NCBI RefSeq assembly: GCF_017744115.1
Contig: NZ_JAGHQW010000005.1
Location: 107,593-171,592, forward strand
From: Salinisphaera sp. G21_0
GTDB lineage: Bacteria > Pseudomonadota > Gammaproteobacteria > Pseudomonadales > Endozoicomonadaceae
DNA: 64,000 nucleotides
Reading direction: 5' to 3'
A program made the translations under genes and the position numbers. Within the stretch, counting starts at the first letter, position 1, and the number at the start of each line of letters is the position of its first letter. This document shows positions 7,943 through 17,212 of this stretch, piece by piece. The notes under the pieces were generated by a model. It saw only the letters and a program-made list of their open reading frames with translations. It made no database searches and was not told the DNA's origin.

Positions 7943-9137
7943 ACCCAGTACTTTCAGTGCTGGGAAGGATAGCGACCAGTTCGCTAGAACTGGCAAAATC
8001 ACCGGAATGCCAAATTACAGTAAAAACAGGAACTTTTTGCAGTTTTTCAGGACAAAAAAATATGGCAAAAACGAAAACACTAAAAGTTCGGGTAAAAGAC
8101 AAACACGCCAAATTACTCAGTAAAATGGCACGTTCGGTCAACTTCGTCTGGAACTATATCAACGAACTGAGCTTCCGTTCGATCAAAGAACGGGGTATGT
8201 TTTTGTCTGCCTATGACATACACCCTTACACCAAAGGCGCAGGGAAAGAACTCGGATTGCATAGCCATACTTTGCAGTGCATTGCTGCCGAATATGTGAC
8301 TCGCAGGAAACAGTTCAAAAAAGCAAGGCTTAACTGGCGAAAATCCCGTGGTGTGCGACGATCTCTTGGCTGGATTCCGGTGAATACGAGTGCTGCCCAA
8401 TGGAAAAACGGTCAGGTCTTCCACAACGGCCACTATTTTTCAGTGCGGGACTCTTTTGGTCTTGGTGACTACAAATTCCGTTCTGCCAGTTTTAGCGAAG
8501 ACTCAAGAGGCCGTTGGTATTTCAATGTTGTTGTTGATGTAGAGCCTGTAACATCGGGAGGAGCACAGTCCGTCGGTATAGACCTTGGCTGCAAAGAGTC
8601 GGCCACCGATTCCAACGGTAATGGTGTTACAGGCCGTGAATACCGAATGCTGGAGCAAAAATTAGGTATCGCCCAAAGAGCCAATAACAAGCAAAGAGCC
8701 AAAGCGATTCACGCCAAAATCAAAAACAGGCGGCAAGACGCCTTACACAAATACAGCCGCAAACTGGTAAATGAGAATGCAGCCATCTTCGTTGGCAATG
8801 TATCCAGTCAGGCTATGGTGAAAACCAAAAAAGCCAAATCGGTTTTGGATGCCGGATGGGGATTACTGAAAACCATGCTGTCTTATAAGTGCGATCACGC
8901 AGGCGTGGTTTTTGAAATCGTCAACGAAGCCTACTCCACCCAGACTTGTTCGTGTTGTGGGGTAATTCCCGACAGCAGTCCGAAAGGTAGGGCTAGTCTT
9001 GGAATAAGAGAATGGGTCTGTTCAGAGTGCGGAGCTGAACATCAGCGTGACGTTAACGCTGCCAGAAACATTCTTGCGCTCGGGCATGAGCGTCTCGCTG
9101 GAGGAATCCCACTGCTTTAGCTGTGGGAGGATGTCAA
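7943..9137 (+). mobile_element. IS200/IS605-family element of the tnpB-only (IS1341-like) type
   Basis: A roughly 1.2-kb element containing only tnpB and no Y1 transposase tnpA. Both ends carry subterminal hairpins: CCCAGTAC-TTTCA-GTGCTGGG (7944-7964) on the left and CCCACTGCTTTAGCTGTGGG (around 9108-9127) on the right. A second left hairpin, CCAGTTC-GCTA-GAACTGG, lies at 7976-7993. TCAA stands just before the left end and at the right end. Such elements lack terminal inverted repeats and do not duplicate the target; excision here rejoins the host frame exactly. It would need tnpA in trans. The 3' end of tnpB plus the right end is where a guide (omega/re) RNA would be expected. Confidence 0.8.
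8062..9120 (+). CDS. tnpB: TnpB, RNA-guided nuclease of IS200/IS605 element
   Basis: A 352-residue OrfB/TnpB protein, start ATG 8062 with an AGGA about 10 bases upstream. RuvC-I is SVGIDLGCKE (Asp present). The zinc ribbon is CSCCG...CSECG, and RuvC-III is HQRDVNAARNIL (Asp present). At the RuvC-II position, where most TnpB proteins have Glu after three hydrophobic residues, this protein reads AIFVGNVSSQ, with Gly. A nearby NEAYSTQ just before the zinc ribbon might supply an alternative acid. TnpB proteins cut DNA guided by RNA from the element's right end and help retain the element. Frame and length are intact. Confidence 0.88.
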   Translation: MAKTKTLKVRVKDKHAKLLSKMARSVNFVWNYINELSFRSIKERGMFLSAYDIHPYTKGAGKELGLHSHTLQCIAAEYVTRRKQFKKARLNWRKSRGVRRSLGWIPVNTSAAQWKNGQVFHNGHYFSVRDSFGLGDYKFRSASFSEDSRGRWYFNVVVDVEPVTSGGAQSVGIDLGCKESATDSNGNGVTGREYRMLEQKLGIAQRANNKQRAKAIHAKIKNRRQDALHKYSRKLVNENAAIFVGNVSSQAMVKTKKAKSVLDAGWGLLKTMLSYKCDHAGVVFEIVNEAYSTQTCSCCGVIPDSSPKGRASLGIREWVCSECGAEHQRDVNAARNILALGHERLAGGIPLL

Positions 9138-10430
9138 CATACCAAGAGCCTTGATGGCGATGCCTACCGGAAAACCACTCAGGCAGCGGTATACATTGCC
9201 TCTAAAAAACAGAAGGAAACCAGCCTGTCCAACATTAAGGCTTACTCCAATCTGGATGCCCTGACCCTGTCCATCAACGGTCAGGAGATCAGTACCCTGA
9301 ATAAGGAAGATAATACCAGGCGTGTGGTTTTTGAATGGAAAAATCTGCCTGAGCTGACTGTTGGTACACACACAATCAGGGTGGAAGGGAACGATAATGG
9401 TACTTTGGTTTTTGACACATTTGAAATTAATCGGGTAGAGAATGAATCAAATGAGCTGACATCCTCGTTTATCAGTGTCATGTCCAGCGGTGAGGACGCC
9501 GGTGTACTGACCCAGATGCCTGTGGATCTGACGCTTGGTGCTTTGAAAGAGCTGGTTCTGTTACCGCCCGGTGCGACCATGGAGATTGTCGGCAAGGGCG
9601 ACGATGACAACCTGGTTATTGAGCCATCCGATGAAATCAAAGTTACCGCAGAATCTGGCGATTCCCGTGTCTATAAGCAGGAACAGGCAGAAAGTCTCTC
9701 TTATGGCCGACCTGTGAGCGACAATGCCGTGAAAGGGTTTTATCCTGACAATATGTCGGCATGGGAAGACACCCTTAATCTGGTGGATGGCAAGAAGCGG
9801 ACTCCCTGGGTTGGTTTTACCATGGATGGCAACACCTTTGCCGAAATTGATTTGCAACATAGCTTTTATGTTGATGAGGTAGAGTTGAGCCAAGGCTTAA
9901 TGGGTATTGGGTATCCTGGAAAAATAAATTTTGAGATTGGTACCAACATTCTGGCCGTTGATCATCAAGATCATGTAAAGGAAAAGGATTGGAACAAACT
10001 AAGCCAATCATTCAAGGTACACAAGGACAAAAAGCCCGTGGAGGCAAAATATGTCCGGATTACTATTTCCGAATCCAGTAAGAAGATTACCCATCCCAGT
10101 ATGGGGCACACCGTCGAGCTGGCATTTTTCGACGAAATAACAGTCCATGGTGGAATGATTGCCAGTAACAGTAATCAGGTGGACATTAACTATGCCAGGA
10201 AAAAAATCACCCTTCGCAGTATTAGTACTGATGTTAGTGATTTAAAAGAGTCATTGGACACACCAAGTGGCCGGTTTGAACTCTCGGTTATTGGTACCAA
10301 CGGCGAACCTGTAGAGGACGGTCTGGTCATGCCGGGCTATAAGCTCAAGGTTGAGCGTATCACCGATACAGCCCGGTTCGCTGAAGTCTATACATTGATC
10401 CAGGGGATTCCAGTACTACCGTTGCCATAA
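9138..10430 (+). pseudogene. 3' remnant of glycoside hydrolase family 2 gene
   Basis: This open frame continues the interrupted hydrolase after the TnpB element; an annotator could also call an ORF from GTG 9123. The first residues (HTKSLDGDAYRKTTQAAVY) resemble the end of a GH2 catalytic barrel. Next comes the DUF4982-like Ig domain (IKAYSNLDALTLSINGQEI), and further on a discoidin/F5-8C-like carbohydrate-binding region (VDGKKRTPWVGFTMDG, YVRITISE). The family's ~400-500-residue catalytic middle is missing. Removing the insertion joins CGT-CAA to CAT-ACC in frame, so the deletion is separate from, and probably older than, the insertion. No ribosome-binding site supports independent expression. 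Confidence 0.75.
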
Positions 10431-10460
10431 GCTTGCCAATGACCCCATAACATAGCAACA

Positions 10461-10484
10461 CGCCTCCCTTGCGGAGGCGTTTTT
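10461..10484 (+). terminator. Rho-independent terminator after the GH2 remnant
   Basis: A 7-bp GC-rich stem, CGCCTCC-CTTGC-GGAGGCG, is followed by TTTTTC. It lies 30 bases after the stop codon of the GH2 3' remnant and separates it from the following accessory island. Confidence 0.9.
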
Positions 10485-10603
10485 CTTTATTCATCGAACG
10501 ATCCTTTCTTTATCCTGTCTACATGATTGTTAATCCAGATAGCTTTCTTATTTTCAGATGAGCAGCTTTTTATACTCCAGGCTGTTTTGTACGGGACCGA
10601 ACT

Positions 10604-13309
10604 GTGCAGAGACTGAGTTATAACCAACTCATGGACAGGATACTTATCGCCCGGAGCGATACGGTAAGCGCGGCTGCCGAAGCGCATTTTTTTGCGGGCA
10701 GGAAAGTCAGTGTTGATCATGATGTCGTCCGGTCAATGTGCATAGCAAACCAACACTGGTCGTTTAATGAACAGGCCAAAACACTGCTGGACGTTGCTGT
10801 TAACAGCAACTTCTCGCCAGCGCTTGATGATAAACCCGGAATAAGAAGGTTTAACCGGTGGTTCTGGGGTGAATGCTGTCCGATAGAGGATATAACACCA
10901 CCATACGCCTGTACCTGCTGGAAAGTGCACCAACAATATCCGAAGCAAAAGGTGGGAGGTACCCTGATTGAAAACGAGCGCAGGATTGTTAAAGCCGGTC
11001 CGACGGATGCGCCCGCCAGCCTTAATCCCAGGGTACTGCTGGCACTGGGCGCATGCCACCTGATTGAGTCGGAAAGGTTGCTGAAGATGCATGAGCAGCA
11101 CCTGAAAAAGGCACCGGCTGATACCTCATTATTACTGCTGGAAAAGGCCAGCAGCAAACGCAAGAAGGCTTATGAGCAGTGGCTGGCTGCCAGCATACTG
11201 GATGCCGGGCAAACCCGGAACCAGTTAAGATCCTGGTTGATACAGTACGCTTTAAACAACAGCGCAATCAGCCGGGCCAGTGATGTAGAGAAAATAAAAC
11301 AATTTCGTTCTGGCCAGCAGGAACGGCTGTCGGATCAATGGTTCAAACTACTCATCGACAGTGGCCTGTATCCCAACACTGAACCTTTGGCATCTCCCTT
11401 TGCCATGGCGCAACGGCTGGCTGACATAGCCCGACAATTCACAATAATCAATAATTTTTACCCTTACTCAGCCTGTGATTCCCCGGTTTTGCTGTTTTCC
11501 AGATATGAATTTCTGCTTTGGCACCTAAGTGACAAACCCGGTTATCTTCCTGAACCAGGCGATGAACACGCAGTGCTGTACAGGGCATTACATATTGCTA
11601 TTTCTTATGACTACGCTCGCATGACTCATCAGTTAACAGCAATAAATCTGGGTGCGTCAGACGATTCATTTGCCAACCAGCCAACCTCCACCCCGGCCAG
11701 TAAAGCAGCCAGTATCGTTACCCAGAGAGCGGATGTCGCATGGTTTAAGGACGTGTCAATGACCACTCAAACCACTCAGGCAGTTTTTGTCAGAAACGAA
11801 AAAGAGGGCCAGGCTGCTTCGTCTGCTACCTGGGTTAAGGGCCAGACACCGCTTCCAAAACCGTTTCCGGAACCTGAGGACCTGGTGACGGCATTCGCTC
11901 ATATTTTCAACGTTATGACCTACCCCAAACCTGATGACAAAACCCGCATTTACAATATGCCCCGGCATCGCGAGAAAATGATGGAGGCTTTTCAATTGCT
12001 GAAACAGGCCGTGGGCAGCGAACCGCCCTTACCGGATAATCTCCATGGTTACGCCTGTTTTCTCATGGGCTGGCTCCATGAGCAGCAATTAATTAACCAT
12101 CCATCACCGGAGAAGGCGGCAGCATTGTATGAACAAGCCGCCAGCCGGGGAAAATTTATTCCATTAAACCTCCGGGCCGGTGACCTGTTTGCAGAAATCG
12201 GCGATTACAGCAATGCCTGTCGATGTTATGAGCAGATGCATCAGCAACTGCAAACGCTGGTGGATTCCTCCGACGAGGATGCGGCAACAGAGGACAGCGG
12301 TTATCTCAGCCCGTCATTTCAGGATTATTTGCGGTCAAAAATTGAATATGTCCGAATCAAGGCAAAAGATACGCGCTACCTGCGCCGCCTGACACCAGAG
12401 GAGATTCAGCAATACATCAACGGAGATAAAGATACCCGTCAAGGAACACGTCAACGGACAAATGCCCCGGCCGACCACCAGCGCCGTGAACCTGTCTGCA
12501 GTCAACCGCAGAGCCAGCCTGGACACCTTCAGCCACCAAATGAAAGTGCGCTGTTTCAGGATAAGGGCGTGGATAACGATACCAGCAATGCCGACTGCAA
12601 CATTGCTGCACCAGCAGCCGGTCAAACTCCGGACAGCCCCGGTGCCCCAGCGAGGCAACCAGCGGTTCAACAGGACTGGACCCAACAACCGCTCCTGAAA
12701 GACGCTGATCCTGTTGCCAATAAAGAGCGCAGGGCAGACCTGCCTGGTTTTGTCAGGAAGCGACTGACAAGTCAATGGGATCGTTCGGTACACAGCCTGT
12801 TACAGCAGTTTTTCAACCGGAAAAAACAATTGATTCACACCCATGAAGAACAGATCGCCTGGCTCAGCCCAAAGCTGAATAAAATCCGCACAAAGCAGGG
12901 CAGCGAAGTCTTGATGGAACACCTGGCATGGGAACATATTAATGCAGCAGAGCAGCCATTGTTTGAGGATGTTGGGCATGGGCAAAAAAATGCTTTTAAC
13001 TCGTGCACTGCGCATCTGAACCAGGCTCGTGATCTGCTGTTGCAGAGCATCATCCGAAAAACAGGTATTCAATACCAGCAGCTACCGGATCCGGAAAACT
13101 TTGAGGTGGATGTATTGAACATTGCGGAACGGGTCACCCCGAGCCTGACCCCCATTGAGATCACCGAATGGCTGTTCGGTATTGTCTGTCAGGCCAGAAG
13201 CCTCGGGCATGTTTTCAGCACGTTCAGGCTGTTGTATCCCGGAAGTGAAAATATTGCCTCCCTCAACCGGGGCTGGTTCTCATTAAAACGTCTCTACCGA
13301 ACACCCTGA
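10604..13309 (+). CDS. Sel1/TPR-like hypothetical protein, copy 1 (901 aa)
   Basis: A large orphan protein, first of a tandem pair. Residues 1-400 form an unrecognised region with conserved Cys/His-containing stretches (WFWGECCPIE, YACTCWKVHQ). About 479-550 is a Sel1/TPR-like solenoid: YACFLMGWLHEQQL, EKAAALYEQAASRGK, RAGDLFAEIGDYSNACRCYEQ. An acidic linker follows, with EDSGYLSPSF (D564), then a Gln/Pro-rich disordered linker (about 610-710) and a conserved C-terminal helical domain (720-901). No signal peptide or membrane helix is evident. The start is GTG 10604, matched by an equivalent GTG in copy 2, but without a clear ribosome-binding site. Sel1-like repeats usually mediate protein contacts; a host-directed role is only inferred from the surrounding island. 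Confidence 0.65.
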   Translation: MQRLSYNQLMDRILIARSDTVSAAAEAHFFAGRKVSVDHDVVRSMCIANQHWSFNEQAKTLLDVAVNSNFSPALDDKPGIRRFNRWFWGECCPIEDITPPYACTCWKVHQQYPKQKVGGTLIENERRIVKAGPTDAPASLNPRVLLALGACHLIESERLLKMHEQHLKKAPADTSLLLLEKASSKRKKAYEQWLAASILDAGQTRNQLRSWLIQYALNNSAISRASDVEKIKQFRSGQQERLSDQWFKLLIDSGLYPNTEPLASPFAMAQRLADIARQFTIINNFYPYSACDSPVLLFSRYEFLLWHLSDKPGYLPEPGDEHAVLYRALHIAISYDYARMTHQLTAINLGASDDSFANQPTSTPASKAASIVTQRADVAWFKDVSMTTQTTQAVFVRNEKEGQAASSATWVKGQTPLPKPFPEPEDLVTAFAHIFNVMTYPKPDDKTRIYNMPRHREKMMEAFQLLKQAVGSEPPLPDNLHGYACFLMGWLHEQQLINHPSPEKAAALYEQAASRGKFIPLNLRAGDLFAEIGDYSNACRCYEQMHQQLQTLVDSSDEDAATEDSGYLSPSFQDYLRSKIEYVRIKAKDTRYLRRLTPEEIQQYINGDKDTRQGTRQRTNAPADHQRREPVCSQPQSQPGHLQPPNESALFQDKGVDNDTSNADCNIAAPAAGQTPDSPGAPARQPAVQQDWTQQPLLKDADPVANKERRADLPGFVRKRLTSQWDRSVHSLLQQFFNRKKQLIHTHEEQIAWLSPKLNKIRTKQGSEVLMEHLAWEHINAAEQPLFEDVGHGQKNAFNSCTAHLNQARDLLLQSIIRKTGIQYQQLPDPENFEVDVLNIAERVTPSLTPIEITEWLFGIVCQARSLGHVFSTFRLLYPGSENIASLNRGWFSLKRLYRTP

Positions 13310-13468
13310 GGCTCCGCGTCATATCAATGGTAAAAACTTTGTGGGGAATTTTTCTTCATCCACAGAACGATCGGTTATTTATCCTGTCCAAGAGTGTGTT
13401 CAATTAGCTTTTCAATTTTCAGAAGAGCAGTTTTATTTGCTCATGGCTGTTACGTACGGAACCAGATT

Positions 13469-16165
13469 GTGGAGAGACTGAGTTATAACCAACTTGTGGA
13501 CAGTGTCCTCAGTGCCCACGACGATAAAGCAAACGCCATTGCCGAAGAGCATTTTTTTGCGGGCAGGAAAGTCAGTATTGATCATAATGTCGTTCGGTCA
13601 ATGTGCATAGCAAACCAACAGTGGTCTTTCACTGAGCAGGTCAAAACACTGTTGGACGTTGCCATTAACAGCAACTTCTCGCCAGCGCTTGATGATAAGT
13701 CCGGCATAAAGAAGTTTAACCGGTGGTTCTGGGGTGACATATGTCCGGCAGAGAATATAAAACTGCCATACGGCTGCACCTGCAAGGTAGTACATCAAGT
13801 ATTTCCGAAACAGAAGGTCGGAGGCATCCTGACTGAAAATGAGCGCAGGGTTGTAATCGTTGGCCCACCGAATTCGTTCGTTAGCCTGGATCCCGGCGCA
13901 ATGATGGCACTGGGTGCATGTCACCTGATTGAGTCGGAAAGGTTTCTGAAGATGCACGAGCAGCAACTGAAAAAGGCACCTGCTGAGGCATCATCCATAT
14001 TTCTGGAAAAGGCCAGCAGCAAACGTAAGGAAGCTTATAAGCAGTGGGCAGCAGCCAACCTGTTGAATGCTGAGAAAGCCCGGAGCCAGCTAAGATCCTG
14101 GTTTATTCAGTACGCATTGAACAACGGTACAATCAGCCAGGCCAGTGATGTAGAGAAAATAAAACAATTTCGCTCTGGCCAGCAGAAACGGCTGTCGGAT
14201 CATTGGTTCAAACTACTCATTGACAGTGGTCTGTATCCCAACACCGAACCTCTGGCGTCCCCCATTGCCATAACGCAACAGCTGGCCGATATAGCCAGTC
14301 AATTTACAACGGTAAATAATTATTATCCATATTCAGCCTTTGATTCCCAGGTTTTACTGTTTTCCAGATATGAACTCCTGCTAAAGACCCTGCGCGAAAA
14401 GCCCTGCTATCTTCCCGAGCCAGACGATGAACACGAAGTGCTGTACAGGGCATTACATATTGCCATTTTTGCTGACCAGGCTCGCAGAGTTCATCAGTTG
14501 GCAACAATAAACGAATGCTATTCAGAGAACTCATTTACCAACCAGCTAAGCTCCATACCGGCCAGGGAATTAACCAGGGCTGTTACCCAAAGGCTCGACG
14601 TCTGGAGCTATCAGGGTGCGGCTGAGAATATGTCAACCAGCCAAAGCCATGCAGTATTTGTCAGAACCAAAAAAGCGGGGCAGGCCGCTTCGTCTGCTAC
14701 CTGGCTGAAGGGCCAGATACCATTTCCGGAACCTGAGGACCTGGTGACGGCATTCGCTTATATTTTCAACGTCATGACCTACCCCAAACCTGATGACAAA
14801 ACCCGCATTTACAATATGCCCCGGCATCACGAGAAAATGATGGAGGCTTTTCAATTGCTGAAACAGGCCGTGGGCAGCGAACCGCCCTTACCGGATAATC
14901 TCCATGGTTACGCCTGTTTTCTCATGGGCTGGCTCCATGAGCAGCAATTAATTAACCATCCATCACCGGAGAAGGCGGCAGCATTGTATGAACAAGCCGC
15001 CAGCCGGGGAAAATTTATTCCATTAAACCTCCGGGCCGGTGACCTGTTTGCAGAAATCGGCGATTACAGCAATGCCTGTCGATGTTATGAGCAGATGCAT
15101 CAGCAACTGCAAACGCTGGTGGATTCCTCCGACGAGGATGCGGCAACAGAGGACAGCGGTTATCTCAGCCCGTCATTTCAGGATTATTTGCGGTCAAAAA
15201 TTGAATATGTCCGAATCAAGGCAAAAGATACGCGCTACCTGCGCCGCCTGACACCAGAGGAGATTCAGCAATACATCAACGGAGATAAAGATACCCGTCA
15301 AGGAACACGTCAACGGACAAATGCCCCGGCCGACCACCAGCGCCGTGAACCTGTCAGCAGTCAACCGCAGTGCCAGCCTGGACACCTTCAGCCACCGGAT
15401 GGAAGTGCGCTGTTTCAGGATAAGGGCATGGATAATGATACCAGCGATGCTGACAGCAACACTGCTGCACCAGCAGCCAATCAAACCCCGGGCAGCCCTG
15501 GTGCCTTGAGACAACCGGCGGTTCAGCAGGACACGATCCAACAACCGCTCCGGAAAACTGTTAACCCTGTTGCCAATGAAGAGCGCAGGGCAGACCTGCC
15601 CGGTTTTGTCAGGAAGCGACTGACAAGTCAATGGGATCGTTCGGTACACAGCCTGTTACAGCAGTTTTTCAACCGGAAAAAACAATTGATTCACACCCAT
15701 GAAGAGCAGATCGCCTGGCTCAGCCCAAAGCTGGACAAAATCCGCAGAAAGCAGGGCAGCGAAGTCTTGATGGAACACCTGGCATGGGAACATATTAATG
15801 CAGCAGAGCAGCCTCTGTTTCAGGATGTTGGGCATGGGCAGGAAAGTACGGTCAAGACGTGCGCTGCGCACCTGAACCAGGCAAGGGATTTGCTGCTGCA
15901 GAGCATCATCCGAAAAACAGGTATTCAATACCAGCAGCTACCGGATCCGGAAAACTTTGAGGTGGATGTATTGAACATTGCGGAACAGGTCACCACGAGC
16001 CTGTCCCCCATTGAGATCACTGAATGGTTGTTCGGTATTGTCTGTCAGGCCAGAAGCCTCGGGCATGTTTTCAGCACGTTCAGGCTGTTGTATCCCGGAA
16101 GTGAAAATATTGCCTCCCTCAACCGGGGCTGGTTCTCACTAAAGCGCCTCTATCGAACACCTTGA
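13469..16165 (+). CDS. Sel1/TPR-like hypothetical protein, copy 2
   Basis: The paralogue of the preceding gene, with the same architecture: N-terminal unknown domain, Sel1/TPR-like solenoid, acidic EDSGYLSPSF linker (D562), Gln/Pro-rich linker and C-terminal helical domain. The frame is open for 25 codons further upstream (an ATG at 13394). GTG 13469 (GTG GAG AGA CTG) is chosen because it aligns with the GTG start of copy 1. Over the 525 bp that encode the solenoid and acidic linker the two genes look identical, while the N-terminal half has many replacements, so one part has been homogenised and another has diverged. Function unknown. Confidence 0.65.
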   Translation: MERLSYNQLVDSVLSAHDDKANAIAEEHFFAGRKVSIDHNVVRSMCIANQQWSFTEQVKTLLDVAINSNFSPALDDKSGIKKFNRWFWGDICPAENIKLPYGCTCKVVHQVFPKQKVGGILTENERRVVIVGPPNSFVSLDPGAMMALGACHLIESERFLKMHEQQLKKAPAEASSIFLEKASSKRKEAYKQWAAANLLNAEKARSQLRSWFIQYALNNGTISQASDVEKIKQFRSGQQKRLSDHWFKLLIDSGLYPNTEPLASPIAITQQLADIASQFTTVNNYYPYSAFDSQVLLFSRYELLLKTLREKPCYLPEPDDEHEVLYRALHIAIFADQARRVHQLATINECYSENSFTNQLSSIPARELTRAVTQRLDVWSYQGAAENMSTSQSHAVFVRTKKAGQAASSATWLKGQIPFPEPEDLVTAFAYIFNVMTYPKPDDKTRIYNMPRHHEKMMEAFQLLKQAVGSEPPLPDNLHGYACFLMGWLHEQQLINHPSPEKAAALYEQAASRGKFIPLNLRAGDLFAEIGDYSNACRCYEQMHQQLQTLVDSSDEDAATEDSGYLSPSFQDYLRSKIEYVRIKAKDTRYLRRLTPEEIQQYINGDKDTRQGTRQRTNAPADHQRREPVSSQPQCQPGHLQPPDGSALFQDKGMDNDTSDADSNTAAPAANQTPGSPGALRQPAVQQDTIQQPLRKTVNPVANEERRADLPGFVRKRLTSQWDRSVHSLLQQFFNRKKQLIHTHEEQIAWLSPKLDKIRRKQGSEVLMEHLAWEHINAAEQPLFQDVGHGQESTVKTCAAHLNQARDLLLQSIIRKTGIQYQQLPDPENFEVDVLNIAEQVTTSLSPIEITEWLFGIVCQARSLGHVFSTFRLLYPGSENIASLNRGWFSLKRLYRTP

Positions 16166-16225
16166 GGCTCCGGGGCATATCGATGGTAAAAACCGGGAAC
16201 TTAACCACAGACTGGTTGTCTGATA

Positions 16226-17191
16226 GTGGGTAATGAACAACCGAAATTACTATCTATGCTGACCTCTGGCTCTGCGTCACCATTACTTTCATCCTGTACA
16301 CAGATCGTTGCTAATAGCACCGACTGTTGCCGCACAACAAGCTTTAATGATCGAGAAGTTTCCGCGACACAGCCTGGCCTGCATATAGGTGCGGATCACC
16401 GTTCCGTGATCAAATCACTGGTTGACTACCGGGTGTGCTCATTAGCCGGGGAAGCGCTGCAGGCCGGTGCTGGCCTGATGCGTAATGCCGCAGGCTTTGC
16501 CTTGCGCCAGATACTCGGTGCCCCCGACGTTGTCAGGCTATGGCCTGGCTTAAAAGAGAGTCTGGTACTTTTGTCAGCGTTACCCACTATGGCTGCCAGG
16601 AACCTCAATTGCTCAATGGACTCTTCGCCCTGTGACCTGAACTCCTCCTTGCCTACCTGTTTTCCTAAAGATATGGAATGTACCGGTGAACGCGTTTGCC
16701 GTGACGGGACGGATGAAAAATCCTGCAATACGACCAGGTGCGAACAATTAGGGCGTCCCTTTCTTTGTGACAACAGTACATGCATTCCAGCCCACTGGGT
16801 ATGCGATGGCACCATCTTCTGCCATGATCAATCCGATGAGGACGCCTGTGGTCTGTCGCCGGAAATAATTGCAGCAATCACTACTGCAACAGTGGCCGTT
16901 GGGTTCACCGTTGTTTACGGTACCTGTGTCTATAAAAGTTTCAAGGCGCTCAGAGATGGCAACAGTGAGGCAACAACCTGTCAGCTACTGACTATGGCAC
17001 TGAAAAAGCCAGGGTATTTTCGACAATACCAGCAGGCCGTTGACCACAGGGTGCCTCAAATTGAACTGCCAGCTATGACCGTACAGAGAACCCGACAGTT
17101 TCAGGAGCAAGCGTCGACCGAACCGCGGGCTGGCCAACCTCAGGAGTCAACAGCCACCACCCTGGAAAGGCAAAAATCGCTGTGGGTCTGA
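16226..17191 (+). CDS. Membrane protein with LDL-receptor class A domains
   Basis: A 321-residue protein with a eukaryote-like ectodomain. Residues 1-105 are an unrecognised domain shared with the next gene; a hydrophobic segment (about 109-124, LKESLVLLSALPTMAA) could act as signal or membrane helix. A degenerate Cys-rich LDLa-like module (129-167) precedes a textbook LDLa module (172-208) with six Cys (172, 181, 186, 193, 199, 208) and the calcium-binding WVCDG...DQSDEDAC acids. A transmembrane helix follows (about 211-235), then a tail of some 85 residues. LDLa modules bind calcium and protein ligands outside cells and need disulfides. GTG 16226 is the longest start; ATG 16256 is an alternative. 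The next gene is a paralogue 21 bases away. Confidence 0.72.
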   Translation: MGNEQPKLLSMLTSGSASPLLSSCTQIVANSTDCCRTTSFNDREVSATQPGLHIGADHRSVIKSLVDYRVCSLAGEALQAGAGLMRNAAGFALRQILGAPDVVRLWPGLKESLVLLSALPTMAARNLNCSMDSSPCDLNSSLPTCFPKDMECTGERVCRDGTDEKSCNTTRCEQLGRPFLCDNSTCIPAHWVCDGTIFCHDQSDEDACGLSPEIIAAITTATVAVGFTVVYGTCVYKSFKALRDGNSEATTCQLLTMALKKPGYFRQYQQAVDHRVPQIELPAMTVQRTRQFQEQASTEPRAGQPQESTATTLERQKSLWV

Positions 17192-17212
17192 ACGGCTGAC
17201 AGGAGCTGTGCC

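Larger units (their letters stand above)
10493..16190 (+). repeat. 2.86-kb tandem duplication containing two paralogous genes
   Basis: Two direct copies (about 10493-13345 and 13350-16190) include the 5' flank (TTTATCCTGTC, TTTTCAGA-GAGCAG), a whole gene and the 3' flank (GAGGCTCCG, CATATC-ATGGTAAAAAC). The copies differ by many substitutions and small indels in most parts. From 11972-12496 and 14831-15355 (525 bp, constant offset 2859) I see no difference, which suggests recent gene conversion. Confidence 0.85.
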
